Below are positions 1 to 7,025 of a DNA stretch of 28,435 nucleotides, piece by piece. The notes under the pieces were generated by a model. It was not told the DNA's origin, did no database searches, and saw only the letters and a program-made list of their open reading frames with translations. The DNA lies in contig JAEZFK010000050.1 of NCBI GenBank assembly GCA_023437715.1, positions 1 through 28,435 of the forward strand, written 5' to 3'. Source of the DNA: Bacillota bacterium (GTDB lineage Bacteria; Bacillota; Clostridia; Lachnospirales; Lachnospiraceae). The stretch's first letter is position 1. The number at the start of each line of letters is the position of its first letter. The translations under genes were made by a program, and so were the position numbers.

Positions 1-260
1 CTTTTACAGAGCCTTTCAGGCACAATATCCATTGTGTAAATTAAGGTTAAATTAAGCATCAGATCACCAGAATGATGGTGATGTCATGATGTTTCTAATT
101 TGGAAATGTTATTTTATAGATTAATAGTAAGCGCTTAATCTTAGGGTGGATTTCTTTGGCAGTCTAAAAGCTTTATAATTGTTACTAACAAGTGCGAGCA
201 TTTTGCTCTTCAATCTATGTGAGATGCGAGCATTTCACTACTCAAATGGAGGTAACAATT
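1..260. other. A+T-rich left flank without a recognisable gene
   Basis: No reading frame of useful length is open here, and none of the three plus-strand frames reads as RHS protein. This matters because RHS coding sequence lies on the other side of the IS66 element. Visible structure: a direct repeat TGCGAGCATTT at 193-203 and 225-235; a small hairpin GAGCA-TTT-TGCTC at 196-208; a palindrome TAAGCGCTTA at 128-137, vaguely like a catabolite-repression (cre) site; and an 11-bp inverted repeat described separately. Confidence 0.5.
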
Positions 261-262
261 AT
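175..262 (+). repeat. Inverted repeat spanning the ribosome site of a small ORF
   Basis: ATAATTGTTAC (175-185) is the exact reverse complement of GTAACAATTAT (252-262). The right arm runs from the last G of a GGAGG Shine-Dalgarno (248-252) into the ATG at 261. In RNA the hairpin could therefore hide the start site. The loop carries the TGCGAGCATTT direct repeats. A regulatory function is inference; the pairing is seen directly. Confidence 0.45.
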
Positions 263-326
263 GAGAGCGAAACATAAACGTCAAATCACTCGCCTATGCA
301 AAGATTCTTTTTTAGTGCATACTTGA
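261..326 (+). CDS. Possible 21-residue basic leader peptide crossing the IS66 left end
   Basis: ATG at 261 is preceded by GGAGG at 248-252 with an 8-base spacer, a textbook initiation site. The frame runs 21 codons to TGA at 324-326 and is rich in Lys and Arg at its start (MRAKHKRQITR...). It ends 38 bases before tnpA. Its first codons lie outside the IS66 left terminal repeat and the rest lies inside, so the reading frame straddles the element boundary. I do not recognise it. It may be a leader peptide, or the remains of a gene cut by the insertion. It could also be chance, but the strong ribosome site argues mildly against that. Confidence 0.3.
   Translation: MRAKHKRQITRLCKDSFLVHT
274..296 (+). 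repeat. IS66 left terminal inverted repeat
   Basis: The sequence TAAACGTCAAATCACTCGCC starting at 275 pairs with the right end at 3031-3053, differing at about three positions over 22. It lies 68 bases upstream of the tnpA start, a normal distance for this family. Confidence 0.75.
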
Positions 327-364
327 ATAAATCAATAGATTTTTTCAAGGAGGACTAAATAATT

Positions 365-754
365 ATGGACCAATGTACACACGATATCCGTTCGGCACAC
401 TGGAAAAGTATCATTCAAAACTGCCAGCAGAGACCTACTGGCCAAACTGTAAGACAATGGCTGGAAGAGAATGATATATTGGAACAAAGCTATTACTACT
501 GGCAACGCAAGCTTCGAAATGAAGCTTATGACCAAATGAATAAATCTTGTCTACCATCTGTTCAGGACACAAATAAAGCGGTCTCATTCGTTGAGATATC
601 AGCACCTGTTCATCAGGAATTTTCTACCGATTGTAACTTAGACGTAATTAAGCCTGCCGCTGTTATTAAAACATCCACGATGTCTATAGCAATATCGAAT
701 GACATATCAGAGCAGCTCCTGTCAAAGATTTTGCAGGAGGTGGCACATGCTTGA
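365..754 (+). CDS. tnpA: IS66 accessory protein TnpA
   Basis: A 129-residue protein of the IS66 TnpA (Orf1) family, which assists transposition and has a helix-turn-helix-like N-terminal half. The family signature is visible at about residues 13-52: W-K-x-I-I-x-x-C, then T-V-R-Q-W-L-x-E-N-x-I, then YYYWQRKLR. The C-terminal half is variable, as is usual. The start ATG is preceded by AAGGAGG at 349-355. The last 8 bases overlap tnpB, suggesting coupled translation. It is the first gene of the element, inside the left terminal repeat. Its exact biochemical role is not settled for the family. Confidence 0.88.
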   Translation: MDQCTHDIRSAHWKSIIQNCQQRPTGQTVRQWLEENDILEQSYYYWQRKLRNEAYDQMNKSCLPSVQDTNKAVSFVEISAPVHQEFSTDCNLDVIKPAAVIKTSTMSIAISNDISEQLLSKILQEVAHA

Positions 755-1103
755 AGATGCTGCTGGTATTCGACGCGTTGTCTTGGCATGTGGTACCGTT
801 GATCTTCGCAAAGGAGTTGATGGTCTTGCGATGACTATCGGTGACCAATACAATCAGAATCCTTTTGAAAAGGGTACTCTATTTCTTTTTTGTGGAAAGC
901 GTTCCGATCGCTGCAAAGGTTTGCTCTGGATGGGCACAGGGTTTTTATTACTTTATAAGCGATTTGAGGATGGCAGGCTTTCCTGGCCAAGAACCACCCA
1001 GGAAGCTGCTGAACTCACAGAAGAACAATACCACTATCTAATGCTAGGCTTAAATCCCCTGGATCCGAAAATCAAAGATGTTGATCCTAAAAATACTTAC
1101 TAA
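747..1103 (+). CDS. tnpB: IS66 accessory protein TnpB (Orf2)
   Basis: A 118-residue IS66 Orf2-like protein. I place the start at the ATG at 747, because AGGAGGTGGCAC sits directly before it and family members begin with the segment MLEDAAGIRRV; a longer upstream extension has no ribosome site. Family motifs: V-D-L-R-K-G-V-D-G-L-A near residues 18-28, F-L-F-C-G-K-R-x-D-R-x-K-G-L-L-W in the middle, then GTGFLLLYKRFEDGRLSWP. The Asp-for-Gly and Gly-Thr-Gly variants in the W-x-G-x-G-F segment are mild. It is needed for transposition along with TnpA and TnpC in IS66 elements; its mechanism is not established. Confidence 0.88.
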   Translation: MLEDAAGIRRVVLACGTVDLRKGVDGLAMTIGDQYNQNPFEKGTLFLFCGKRSDRCKGLLWMGTGFLLLYKRFEDGRLSWPRTTQEAAELTEEQYHYLMLGLNPLDPKIKDVDPKNTY

Positions 1104-1376
1104 TATTTGTGCAAAACAGAGAAAATAATCTCTCGCTTTTTTACATATTTAATGTCGCCTTCTGCATAAATACGGCATTCATAGATCACTGCCAGAGTGA
1201 TTCTTAGCCATTTGTAGTTAACATTTGAACATTGAAAACTCTATATTTCCAAGTATCTTAGAGGTACGATATTGACATCTGACAGGGTGGCAAAATGACG
1301 GTTTTCTAATGTATTAAAATTCGCTATTTCTAGTGATATAAGCTATAATAAAGGTAGTAAAAAAGGAGCAGGAAGC
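1104..1376 (+). other. Unusually long tnpB-tnpC spacer
   Basis: These 273 bases separate tnpB from tnpC, where many IS66 elements have only a short gap. No reading frame with a ribosome site is visible. A TTGACA at 1272-1277 has no -10 at the right distance. A TATAAT lies about 25 bases before the tnpC Shine-Dalgarno but has only a poor -35. A separate weak promoter for tnpC is possible but unproven. Confidence 0.4.
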
Positions 1377-3005
1377 ATGAACAATAAGCATACACTGGAA
1401 GAATTGAATCATTGTAGCCGTGAAGAACTGATTACATTCATTCTCATGATGCAGGGACAGCTTGATGCTCTTAATGAGAACATTGAAAAACTCATCGAGC
1501 AGGTGCGTATCGCCAACACTTACAGATTTGGCAAACGTACAGAAACGCTTACCTCCATTGATGGTCAACTTTCGTTCTTTGATGAAGCGGAGGCTAACTA
1601 TGATGAATCCGCAATGGAACCAGCCCCAGAAGATATCTTGCCATCAAAACAAAGTAAGAAGAGAAAAGGTCAGCGTAATCTCAATCTAAAAGATTTTCCT
1701 GAAGAAACCATTCCTCCTTATCGTGTAACGGAAGAACAACTGGATGCTTTCTATGGCAAGAATAACTGGCGTCGTATGCCTGATGAAACTTACAAACGAC
1801 TTCGCCATGAACCAGAGTCATGGACGGTTGAGTTGCACACTGTTGAAGTCTATGTAGGAACAGATGGTGATCATCAGGATGAATTCCTTCGTGGTGATAG
1901 ACCAAAAGAACTCCTTAGAAATAGCATTGTTACAGCATCACTACTGGCATCCATTCTGAACGTAAAGTATGTGAATTCTTCTGCACTAAATAGAATTGAG
2001 CAGGAGTTTGAACGCAATGGTGTGAATATATCCAAGCAAACCATGTCGAACTGGATTGTCCTTTGTGCTAAAAAGTACTTTGCCCCTTTTGTTGAAAGAA
2101 TGAAGCAGGAACTTTTCACACTGCATGTCACACAGTCAGATGAAACTCCGACTCAAGTGATTAAGGACAGTGACCATCCTAATAGTAAGTGTTACATGTG
2201 GGTGCATCGCTCAGGAGAGTTATACAAGGAGCGGCCAATCGTGATATACGAATATCAGAAGGGCCGAGATCACAAAATTCCTTTCGCATTCTATAAGGAT
2301 TATAAGGGGATTCTCGTAACCGATGGCCTTCAGCAGTATCATCTAGTCGATAAGCTCCTTCCAGATGTGATAAATGCGAACTGCTGGGCTCATGCAAGAA
2401 GGGCTTTTAGCGATGCAGTAAAGGCTGCAGACAAAAAAGATCCAGAGGCAGTCAGACAATCGGTCGCATATCAGGCTCTGCAAAAGATTGCTGTGTTTTA
2501 TAATGCAGACACAGAGCTGAAACATCTCACATCAGCGGAACGACTTCAAAAACGGCAGGAATCAATCAAACCGTTGGTTGAGGACTTTTTAGTGTGGGTA
2601 AAACAACAGGTTGCAGAGTGTTCCGTTCCACCTAAAAGTAAAACAGCACAGGGATTGAATTATATCATTCACCAAGAGCAATATTTAAAAGTATTTCTTA
2701 CAGATGGCGATGTTCCTATTGATAATTCAGCTTCAGAACGTTCCATCCGAACTTTTTGCCTTGGTAAGAAGAATTGGATGTTCCACAACACTGCTAAAGG
2801 TGCTAACGCCAGTGCTTTAGTATACAGCATCTCTGAGACCGCCAAGCTGAATAATCTTCATCCATACAAGTACTTCAAATACATACTCACTGAATTACCA
2901 AAACACTGTGATCAAACAGGAAATATAGAACCTGCTGAACTGGAATATTTAATGCCTTGGTCAGATCAACTTCCAGAGGAATGCAGGAAACCACGCCGCT
3001 TATAA
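1377..3005 (+). CDS. tnpC: IS66 transposase TnpC (DDE type)
   Basis: A 542-residue IS66 transposase that cuts and joins the element ends. In order it has an N-terminal coiled coil (about residues 15-45, rich in Leu, Glu and Asn), a basic linker at about 90-105 (KQSKKRKGQR), then the catalytic domain. The DDE triad is present: D255 in TQSDETP, D316 in ILVTDGLQQY, and E454 in IDNSASERSIR. The segment NCWAHARRAF, typical of the family, follows D316. Length is normal (about 510-550). The start ATG has AAAGGAGCAGGAAGC in front. The C-terminal domain ends in KPRRL, and the stop codon lies in the loop of a terminator hairpin. No frameshift is seen, so it appears functional. Confidence 0.93.
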   Translation: MNNKHTLEELNHCSREELITFILMMQGQLDALNENIEKLIEQVRIANTYRFGKRTETLTSIDGQLSFFDEAEANYDESAMEPAPEDILPSKQSKKRKGQRNLNLKDFPEETIPPYRVTEEQLDAFYGKNNWRRMPDETYKRLRHEPESWTVELHTVEVYVGTDGDHQDEFLRGDRPKELLRNSIVTASLLASILNVKYVNSSALNRIEQEFERNGVNISKQTMSNWIVLCAKKYFAPFVERMKQELFTLHVTQSDETPTQVIKDSDHPNSKCYMWVHRSGELYKERPIVIYEYQKGRDHKIPFAFYKDYKGILVTDGLQQYHLVDKLLPDVINANCWAHARRAFSDAVKAADKKDPEAVRQSVAYQALQKIAVFYNADTELKHLTSAERLQKRQESIKPLVEDFLVWVKQQVAECSVPPKSKTAQGLNYIIHQEQYLKVFLTDGDVPIDNSASERSIRTFCLGKKNWMFHNTAKGANASALVYSISETAKLNNLHPYKYFKYILTELPKHCDQTGNIEPAELEYLMPWSDQLPEECRKPRRL

Positions 3006-3024
3006 CATAAAGCGGCGTTAAATT
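2993..3024 (+). terminator. Rho-independent terminator of the IS66 operon
   Basis: ACGCCGCTT (2993-3001) pairs perfectly with AAGCGGCGT (3010-3018), with a loop of 8 bases containing the tnpC stop codon region, followed by TAAATTT. It lies just inside the right terminal repeat. It should stop transcripts leaving the element toward the RHS fragment. Confidence 0.7.
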
Positions 3025-3030
3025 TATCGT

Positions 3031-3053
3031 CAGGCGGATGGTTTGACGTTTAC
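3031..3053 (-). repeat. IS66 right terminal inverted repeat
   Basis: Read on the minus strand this is GTAAACGTCAAACCATCCGCC, matching the left end at 275-296 except at about three positions. It is 26 bases past the tnpC stop. The RHS fragment coding frame begins inside it. Confidence 0.75.
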
Positions 3054-3993
3054 GAATAACAGCTTAACCGGATTTAACTTGAATTGGACAGAGTACCTTT
3101 ATGTAAAGAATGCACAGGGAGATATAGCAGAAATTCTTGACAAAGATGGAAAGCAAGTCGTATCCTATACCTATGATGCATGGGGAAAAGTGGAAAGTAT
3201 AAGTGGAAGCAGTGCTGATACGGTTGGAAAGCTAAATCCGATGCGGTATAGAGGGTATTATGAGGATACGGAGGTGGGATTATACTATTTACAAAGTAGG
3301 TATTATAATCCGAAGGTGTGTAGGTTTATTAGTACGGATGAACCTTTAGTGATAAACAATACAATATTAGATACCACTGATGCAAATTTGTATGCATACT
3401 GTAATAATAACTCCATTAATATGATTGATATGAATGGAAATAAATCAACATATATTGATTCCCAATCAGATTATACTAAAATATACTTCGATTTTAAGTA
3501 TAGATATATGAAGAATATACCTTGGGGTTTTTATGGGAATATTGCGGATAATGGGTGTGGTGTTATTGCGGCATACAATGTACTGGTGTCAAAAAACTCT
3601 AAAGTACTTTTTTATGATGTTTATTTAACATTAAGAGATTTAGGTGGTCCAATACTGCAAGGACTACTAGGAACAAATCCTGCTACAATAAAATATTTAA
3701 TGGGCTTATGTTTTAATAAAGTCTATTCTTGTACCTTTTATAAAAAGCAAAAATGGATAGATATAGCTGGAAAGTCTGAGGCTGTGATTGTGCTATACAA
3801 AACAAGGAAATTAGGTATGCACTATATAGCAGGAATTAAGGTAAATAGAGATGAATTCCGATTTTATAATGCTGATACACTGGACTTTAAAGTGGCCAAA
3901 GTTACAATTTACGATTTAATAAAAGAAATAAATAGAGGAGGAAGAATACCTTTACTTATAATAGGTGTAGCAAAGAAAAAAAGCTGGTGGTAA
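3043..3993 (+). CDS. C-terminal fragment of an RHS/YD-repeat protein with a cysteine-peptidase-like effector domain
   Basis: The 316-residue frame opens at a TTG inside the IS66 right end; true RHS sequence starts after 3053. Residues 11-48 are a YD-repeat unit (TEYLYVKNAQGDI, YTYDAWG). Residues 66-100 are the conserved RHS core (P-M-R-Y-R-G-Y-Y-x-D, then GLYYLQSRYYNP and RFIS), ending in NLYAYCNNNSIN at 115-126. After that comes a variable effector domain. It has NGCG at 170-173 (C172), MHYIAGI at 259-265 (H260) and FYNAD at 274-278 (N276/D278). That order fits a papain-like or C39-like cysteine peptidase fold. In the family, RHS proteins are large secreted or surface proteins that deliver such toxic tips to neighbouring cells. 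Here thousands of bases of 5' sequence, including any signal peptide, are missing. No immunity gene is recognisable downstream. The effector assignment is an inference from motif order. Confidence 0.75.
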   Translation: MTFTNNSLTGFNLNWTEYLYVKNAQGDIAEILDKDGKQVVSYTYDAWGKVESISGSSADTVGKLNPMRYRGYYEDTEVGLYYLQSRYYNPKVCRFISTDEPLVINNTILDTTDANLYAYCNNNSINMIDMNGNKSTYIDSQSDYTKIYFDFKYRYMKNIPWGFYGNIADNGCGVIAAYNVLVSKNSKVLFYDVYLTLRDLGGPILQGLLGTNPATIKYLMGLCFNKVYSCTFYKKQKWIDIAGKSEAVIVLYKTRKLGMHYIAGIKVNRDEFRFYNADTLDFKVAKVTIYDLIKEINRGGRIPLLIIGVAKKKSWW

Positions 3994-4130
3994 TATAGTA
4001 TTTTGTCAATAATTTTGCTTCTATGAAATTCTTATATCCTGACATGAACTTTTAAAACTGATATAATTTACTAATTATAATTTGGATAATAACTCATAAA
4101 AAATAAGAGGCGATTAATTAAACTAGTAAT

Positions 4131-4196
4131 ATGCTCCCTTCTAGCTAAACAATTGATATTATAGTTAATTAATAAATGGAAGGGAGTATTTTGCTT
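4131..4196 (+). terminator. Terminator-like long-loop hairpin
   Basis: ATGCTCCCTTC (4131-4141) pairs with GAAGGGAGTAT (4179-4189), 11 bp with one G-T pair, followed by TTTTGC. The 37-base loop is A+T-rich and partly self-complementary (AATTGATATT...AGTTAATT). It is 138 bases past the RHS stop. The T-run suggests a terminator, but the loop is long for one. It could instead be the footprint of a small palindromic repeat. Confidence 0.4.
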
Positions 4197-4265
4197 ATTA
4201 TCTTTTCAAATACGACGTTGAATAGAAAAGCATATAAGATGTACTTCATTTATGTTAACTGTTTA

Positions 4266-4352
4266 TATGGATTAATCAAAATGGAGAAGAGTATCTTTAT
4301 GTGAAAAGGCACATGAAGATATGTTGATTTAATAATGCAGATGCGCTTGCGA
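4266..4352 (+). pseudogene. Frameshifted remnant of an RHS/YD repeat
   Basis: In the frame starting near 4273 the sequence reads N-Q-N-G-E-E-Y-L-Y-V-K, the same YD-repeat segment that the intact fragment carries at residues 12-22. The following DNA resembles the coding sequence for G-D-I-V-D-L-I-N-A-D, but only if single missing bases are restored at two places. Another missing base near 4269 would join GGATT to the repeat. It is therefore a decayed copy of the RHS core region, lying about 270 bases past the surviving fragment's stop and in the same direction. It fits the known pattern of displaced C-terminal tips behind RHS genes. Confidence 0.5.
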
Positions 4353-4575
4353 TGTTTGTGTTAATTGAAATTGAAATAAGTACTCAGTAGAAACACTCCG
4401 GCACATCCAGCTTATAAACAATTCAGATAAAGGTAGTGGCAATCATACCAGTTAAGTAGTCAAGTTACAGGGTAAAATCAAAAGACTACAGTATCTGAAT
4501 GTATTATAACCACGTTATTAAAAAGAAAGGAAGTTATGGTGTTTTGCTTCTATAAACATCATACAAGGGTATGAT

Positions 4576-5796
4576 ATGATAATTTCTTTTCGTTTTAAAA
4601 ATTTCCGTTCCTTTCCGGACGAAACACTGATCGATATGAGAGCGGTGGGTTATAAGGAGCATCCCGGCCATCTGATTGCGGCAGACAATAAAAAGCTGAT
4701 TAAAACCCTGGCTGTCTACGGGGCTAATTCCAGCGGAAAAACCAATCTTTTTCTGGCCCTTGCCAGCTTTCATTCCTTGATTTTCTGGCACCTTTTTTCT
4801 TTGGATGCTCTTTCAAGAAACCATATTATGGGATTTTTGCAGATAACCAGTATAAATAAAATTGTTCCATTCCAGACAGTAGAAGAAAACCTGCAGCCTA
4901 CGGAAATGGAAATTTCTTTCATAAGCGGAGGAAAGGTCTTTGAATACGGCTTTTCCATTCGTGATCAAAAGATTCTTACGGAGCAGATGACTGTGGACCA
5001 CCATGTGGTGTTTACGCGGGAGGAGGAGGAGTTTACCATCGGACGGCATTATGAAAAATGCCTGCGGCAGAAGATGGGATTTAAGCCTCATGACAACCGG
5101 TTATTCTGCGCTATTCTGGCAAGCTTAAATACACCGGAAATCGTTGAGTTCATGGAACCCTTTGAAAGCTTTTTTTCAGAACATATTGTTTATCACTATG
5201 ATTTCCTTGAGCCCTTTCAGATCGTGGGCAGTATGGTCATTGATGGGGGAATATATAAGATCCTGGAGAATCAGGCTGCCCTGGATTACAGCCTGTCCCA
5301 GCTTCGGAATCTGGGCATACCGGTGCAGGAGATTATTATAGAAGATGGCATGCCCAAGCTGGGATACCGCTTCAAATCCAGAACCACAGGCGAGCATAAA
5401 ATCTGCTACATGGATTTAAAAAAGGTCTCCAAGGGAACCCTGAAATATTTATCCCTGTTTATCAAGCTTTACACCCTGTCCCAGAAAGGCGGAGTTTTTC
5501 TTATTGACAATATTTCCGGCGAATTTCACCCCACGGTTACGAAATTCATCCTGGATTCTTTTCAGCAGGAAAAAAACAAGAATATACAGCTGATTTTCAC
5601 CACCTATGATGTTTCCATTTTAAATAACCAACAGTTCCGGCGGGATGAGGTAGCTCTTGTGGATATCAATGAATATCAGGAATCCCGGCTTTACACTCTG
5701 GCCGACATAAAGGTCCGTTCTGACGCCAGCTTTTCCAAGGATTATCTGCTGGGGAAATATGGGGCGGTTCCTCTTGTAAAAGATTATATTTTATAA
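4576..5796 (+). CDS. AAA15/OLD-like ATPase with degenerate catalytic residues
   Basis: A 406-residue ATPase of the AAA15/AAA21 (COG1106-like) type, related to ABC/SMC-like ATPases found in abortive-infection and other phage-defence genes. Residues 1-15 carry the family start (I-I-S-F-R-F-K-N-F-R-S-F). Walker A is GANSSGKTN at 49-57 (K55). The signature loop is V-S-K-G-T-L-K-Y near 285-292. Walker B reads F-L-I-D-N (D311-N312), then EFHP at 316-319; the usual next residue is Glu. The switch loop is TTYD at 342-345, where His is usual. The C-terminal tail LLGKYGAVP is family-typical. So ATP binding looks preserved and hydrolysis doubtful. No RloB-like or other partner gene is adjacent. The start ATG has AAGGG upstream; length is normal. 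It could be a solitary defence gene or a decaying one; the frame is intact. Confidence 0.8.
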   Translation: MIISFRFKNFRSFPDETLIDMRAVGYKEHPGHLIAADNKKLIKTLAVYGANSSGKTNLFLALASFHSLIFWHLFSLDALSRNHIMGFLQITSINKIVPFQTVEENLQPTEMEISFISGGKVFEYGFSIRDQKILTEQMTVDHHVVFTREEEEFTIGRHYEKCLRQKMGFKPHDNRLFCAILASLNTPEIVEFMEPFESFFSEHIVYHYDFLEPFQIVGSMVIDGGIYKILENQAALDYSLSQLRNLGIPVQEIIIEDGMPKLGYRFKSRTTGEHKICYMDLKKVSKGTLKYLSLFIKLYTLSQKGGVFLIDNISGEFHPTVTKFILDSFQQEKNKNIQLIFTTYDVSILNNQQFRRDEVALVDINEYQESRLYTLADIKVRSDASFSKDYLLGKYGAVPLVKDYIL

Positions 5797-5988
5797 AATT
5801 TATATGGCTTGAAAAAAAAGATGTGCTCCTCTTTACAGGACCGTGAAATATTTCATTTATATTTCATTGTTCTATACAGGGGGGCTTATTTTAATGACCC
5901 GAACCCTCTATTTATCTGAAATAGACAAATATTTGCCTATATAGAAATATATGGTAAAAAAGAATGTGATAGAATTAACAAGGACTAA

Positions 5989-6996
5989 ATACAGCCTGCC
6001 AGACAAAGAAAAGTGATTGAGGTAGTTTTTACAAATGATAAAATTGAGTCGATTAAGATCCTGGGACAAAATGAAACTTCCGGGATTTCAGACGAAGCCA
6101 TTGAAAAGCTTCCCGGTAAAATCATATCAGACCAGTCCCTGGCAGTGGACGGCATAAGCGGAGCCACCGTTTCAAGCAACGCAATTTTAGGGGCAGTGGA
6201 GGACTGTGTAAAACAGGCCGGTGGAAATTTGGAGAACTTGAAAAAGAAGAAAGAAACCGCCAATGAGGCAAAAACGGAAGAAGCGAGCTACGACATCGTG
6301 GTGATCGGAGCCGGAGCGGCAGGAACTGCGGCCGCATTGTCGGCAAGCGAAAAGTCAAAAAGTCTGCTGCTCCTTGAGAAAACAGCGAAGCCTATGGGAG
6401 CCGGCACTCTTGCGGGAGGACTGTTTGCGGCAGAAAGCTCCTTACAGAAGGAAGCCGGAAAAACGGTAAGCAAGGAATGGCTCTATGATGAATATATGAA
6501 ATCCTCTTCCGGTTATATGAATTCCTTACTGGTGCGCACAATCATTGAAGAATCCAGTGAAACCGTGGACTGGTTAATGAAAAACGGCTGTGAATTGAGT
6601 CTGGTGGATGCCGGCGCCGGCGGCAGTTATACGCATATCGGTATGCCAGCCACACTTCACGGTTATAAAGAAGGCGGAGCTGTGGCAATCACAAGACTGA
6701 TTGAATCCTTTAAGAATAACGGCGGCACAGTGATGTTTTCAACGCCTGCAACAGAATTAATCAAGGACGGAAACGGTAAAATTACAGGAGTTATGGCGAA
6801 AAAGGAAGACGGAACCACCCTGAAGGTCAATGCAAAAGCCATTATCGTTGCAACCGGCGGTTTCGGCGGAAACGAAGAAATGCTTAAGGAAATATTCGGA
6901 AACGATTATACTGTGGGCGAGGTTACCACCAATGTGGGCGATGGCATTAAAATGGCCTGGGATGCCGGAGCTGACAAATTCCGTAAAAATAAATAG
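5989..6996 (+). pseudogene. Fragment of a fumarate-reductase-like flavoprotein (FMN-binding plus FAD domains)
   Basis: The open frame (GTG at 6013; stop-free back to 5989) encodes about 327 residues, from a family whose members exceed 500-600. The first part is the end of an FMN-binding domain with the flavinylation motif D46-G-I-S-G-A-T52, where ApbE-type transferases attach FMN to Thr. Then comes a linker rich in Lys and Glu and a FAD-binding domain starting DIVVIGAGAAG (GxGxxG at 99-104). It reads well to GDGIKMAWDAGADKF, then ends in KNK and stops. The N-terminal signal peptide and first half of the FMN domain are missing, as are the C-terminal half of the FAD domain and its catalytic residues. 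Intact relatives are exported reductases of fumarate, urocanate or similar acceptors. No ribosome site is visible at 6013. I read it as a dead remnant. Confidence 0.75.
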
Positions 6997-7025
6997 CATA
7001 AGCGATCCGGAAGCGGCTGTAAAAA

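Larger units (their letters stand above)
274..3053 (+). mobile_element. IS66-family insertion sequence
   Basis: This is a complete-looking IS66 element with three genes in the family order tnpA, tnpB, tnpC. It is bounded by terminal inverted repeats: TAAACGTCAAA... at 275-296 and the reverse complement at 3031-3052, with about 19 of 22 positions matching. The outermost base pair differs (A at 274; the right end reads G on the opposite strand). IS66 elements normally make an 8-bp target duplication. The 8 bases outside each end (266-273 and 3054-3061) do not match, so the present flanks are probably not the original insertion site. The transposase triad is intact, so the element may still be active. 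Confidence 0.88.
3994..4575. other. Gene-poor A+T-rich stretch after the RHS fragment
   Basis: No convincing coding frame is present on either strand. It holds a terminator-like inverted repeat (4131-4189) and a decayed RHS scrap (4266-4352), both listed separately. An immunity gene for the RHS effector would be expected here, but none longer than a few dozen codons can be read. Confidence 0.55.

Noticed and set aside
128..137. TAAGCGCTTA as a cre (CcpA) site
   Set aside because: The core fits but the outer positions do not, and there is no carbohydrate gene next to it.
332..535. Minus-strand frame of 67 codons opposite tnpA
   Set aside because: It lies antisense to a clear IS66 TnpA gene, has no ribosome site and no recognisable sequence.
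1272..1310. TTGACA in the tnpB-tnpC gap as a tnpC promoter
   Set aside because: No -10-like hexamer lies at 16-19 bases; the nearest (TCTAAT) is 27 bases away.
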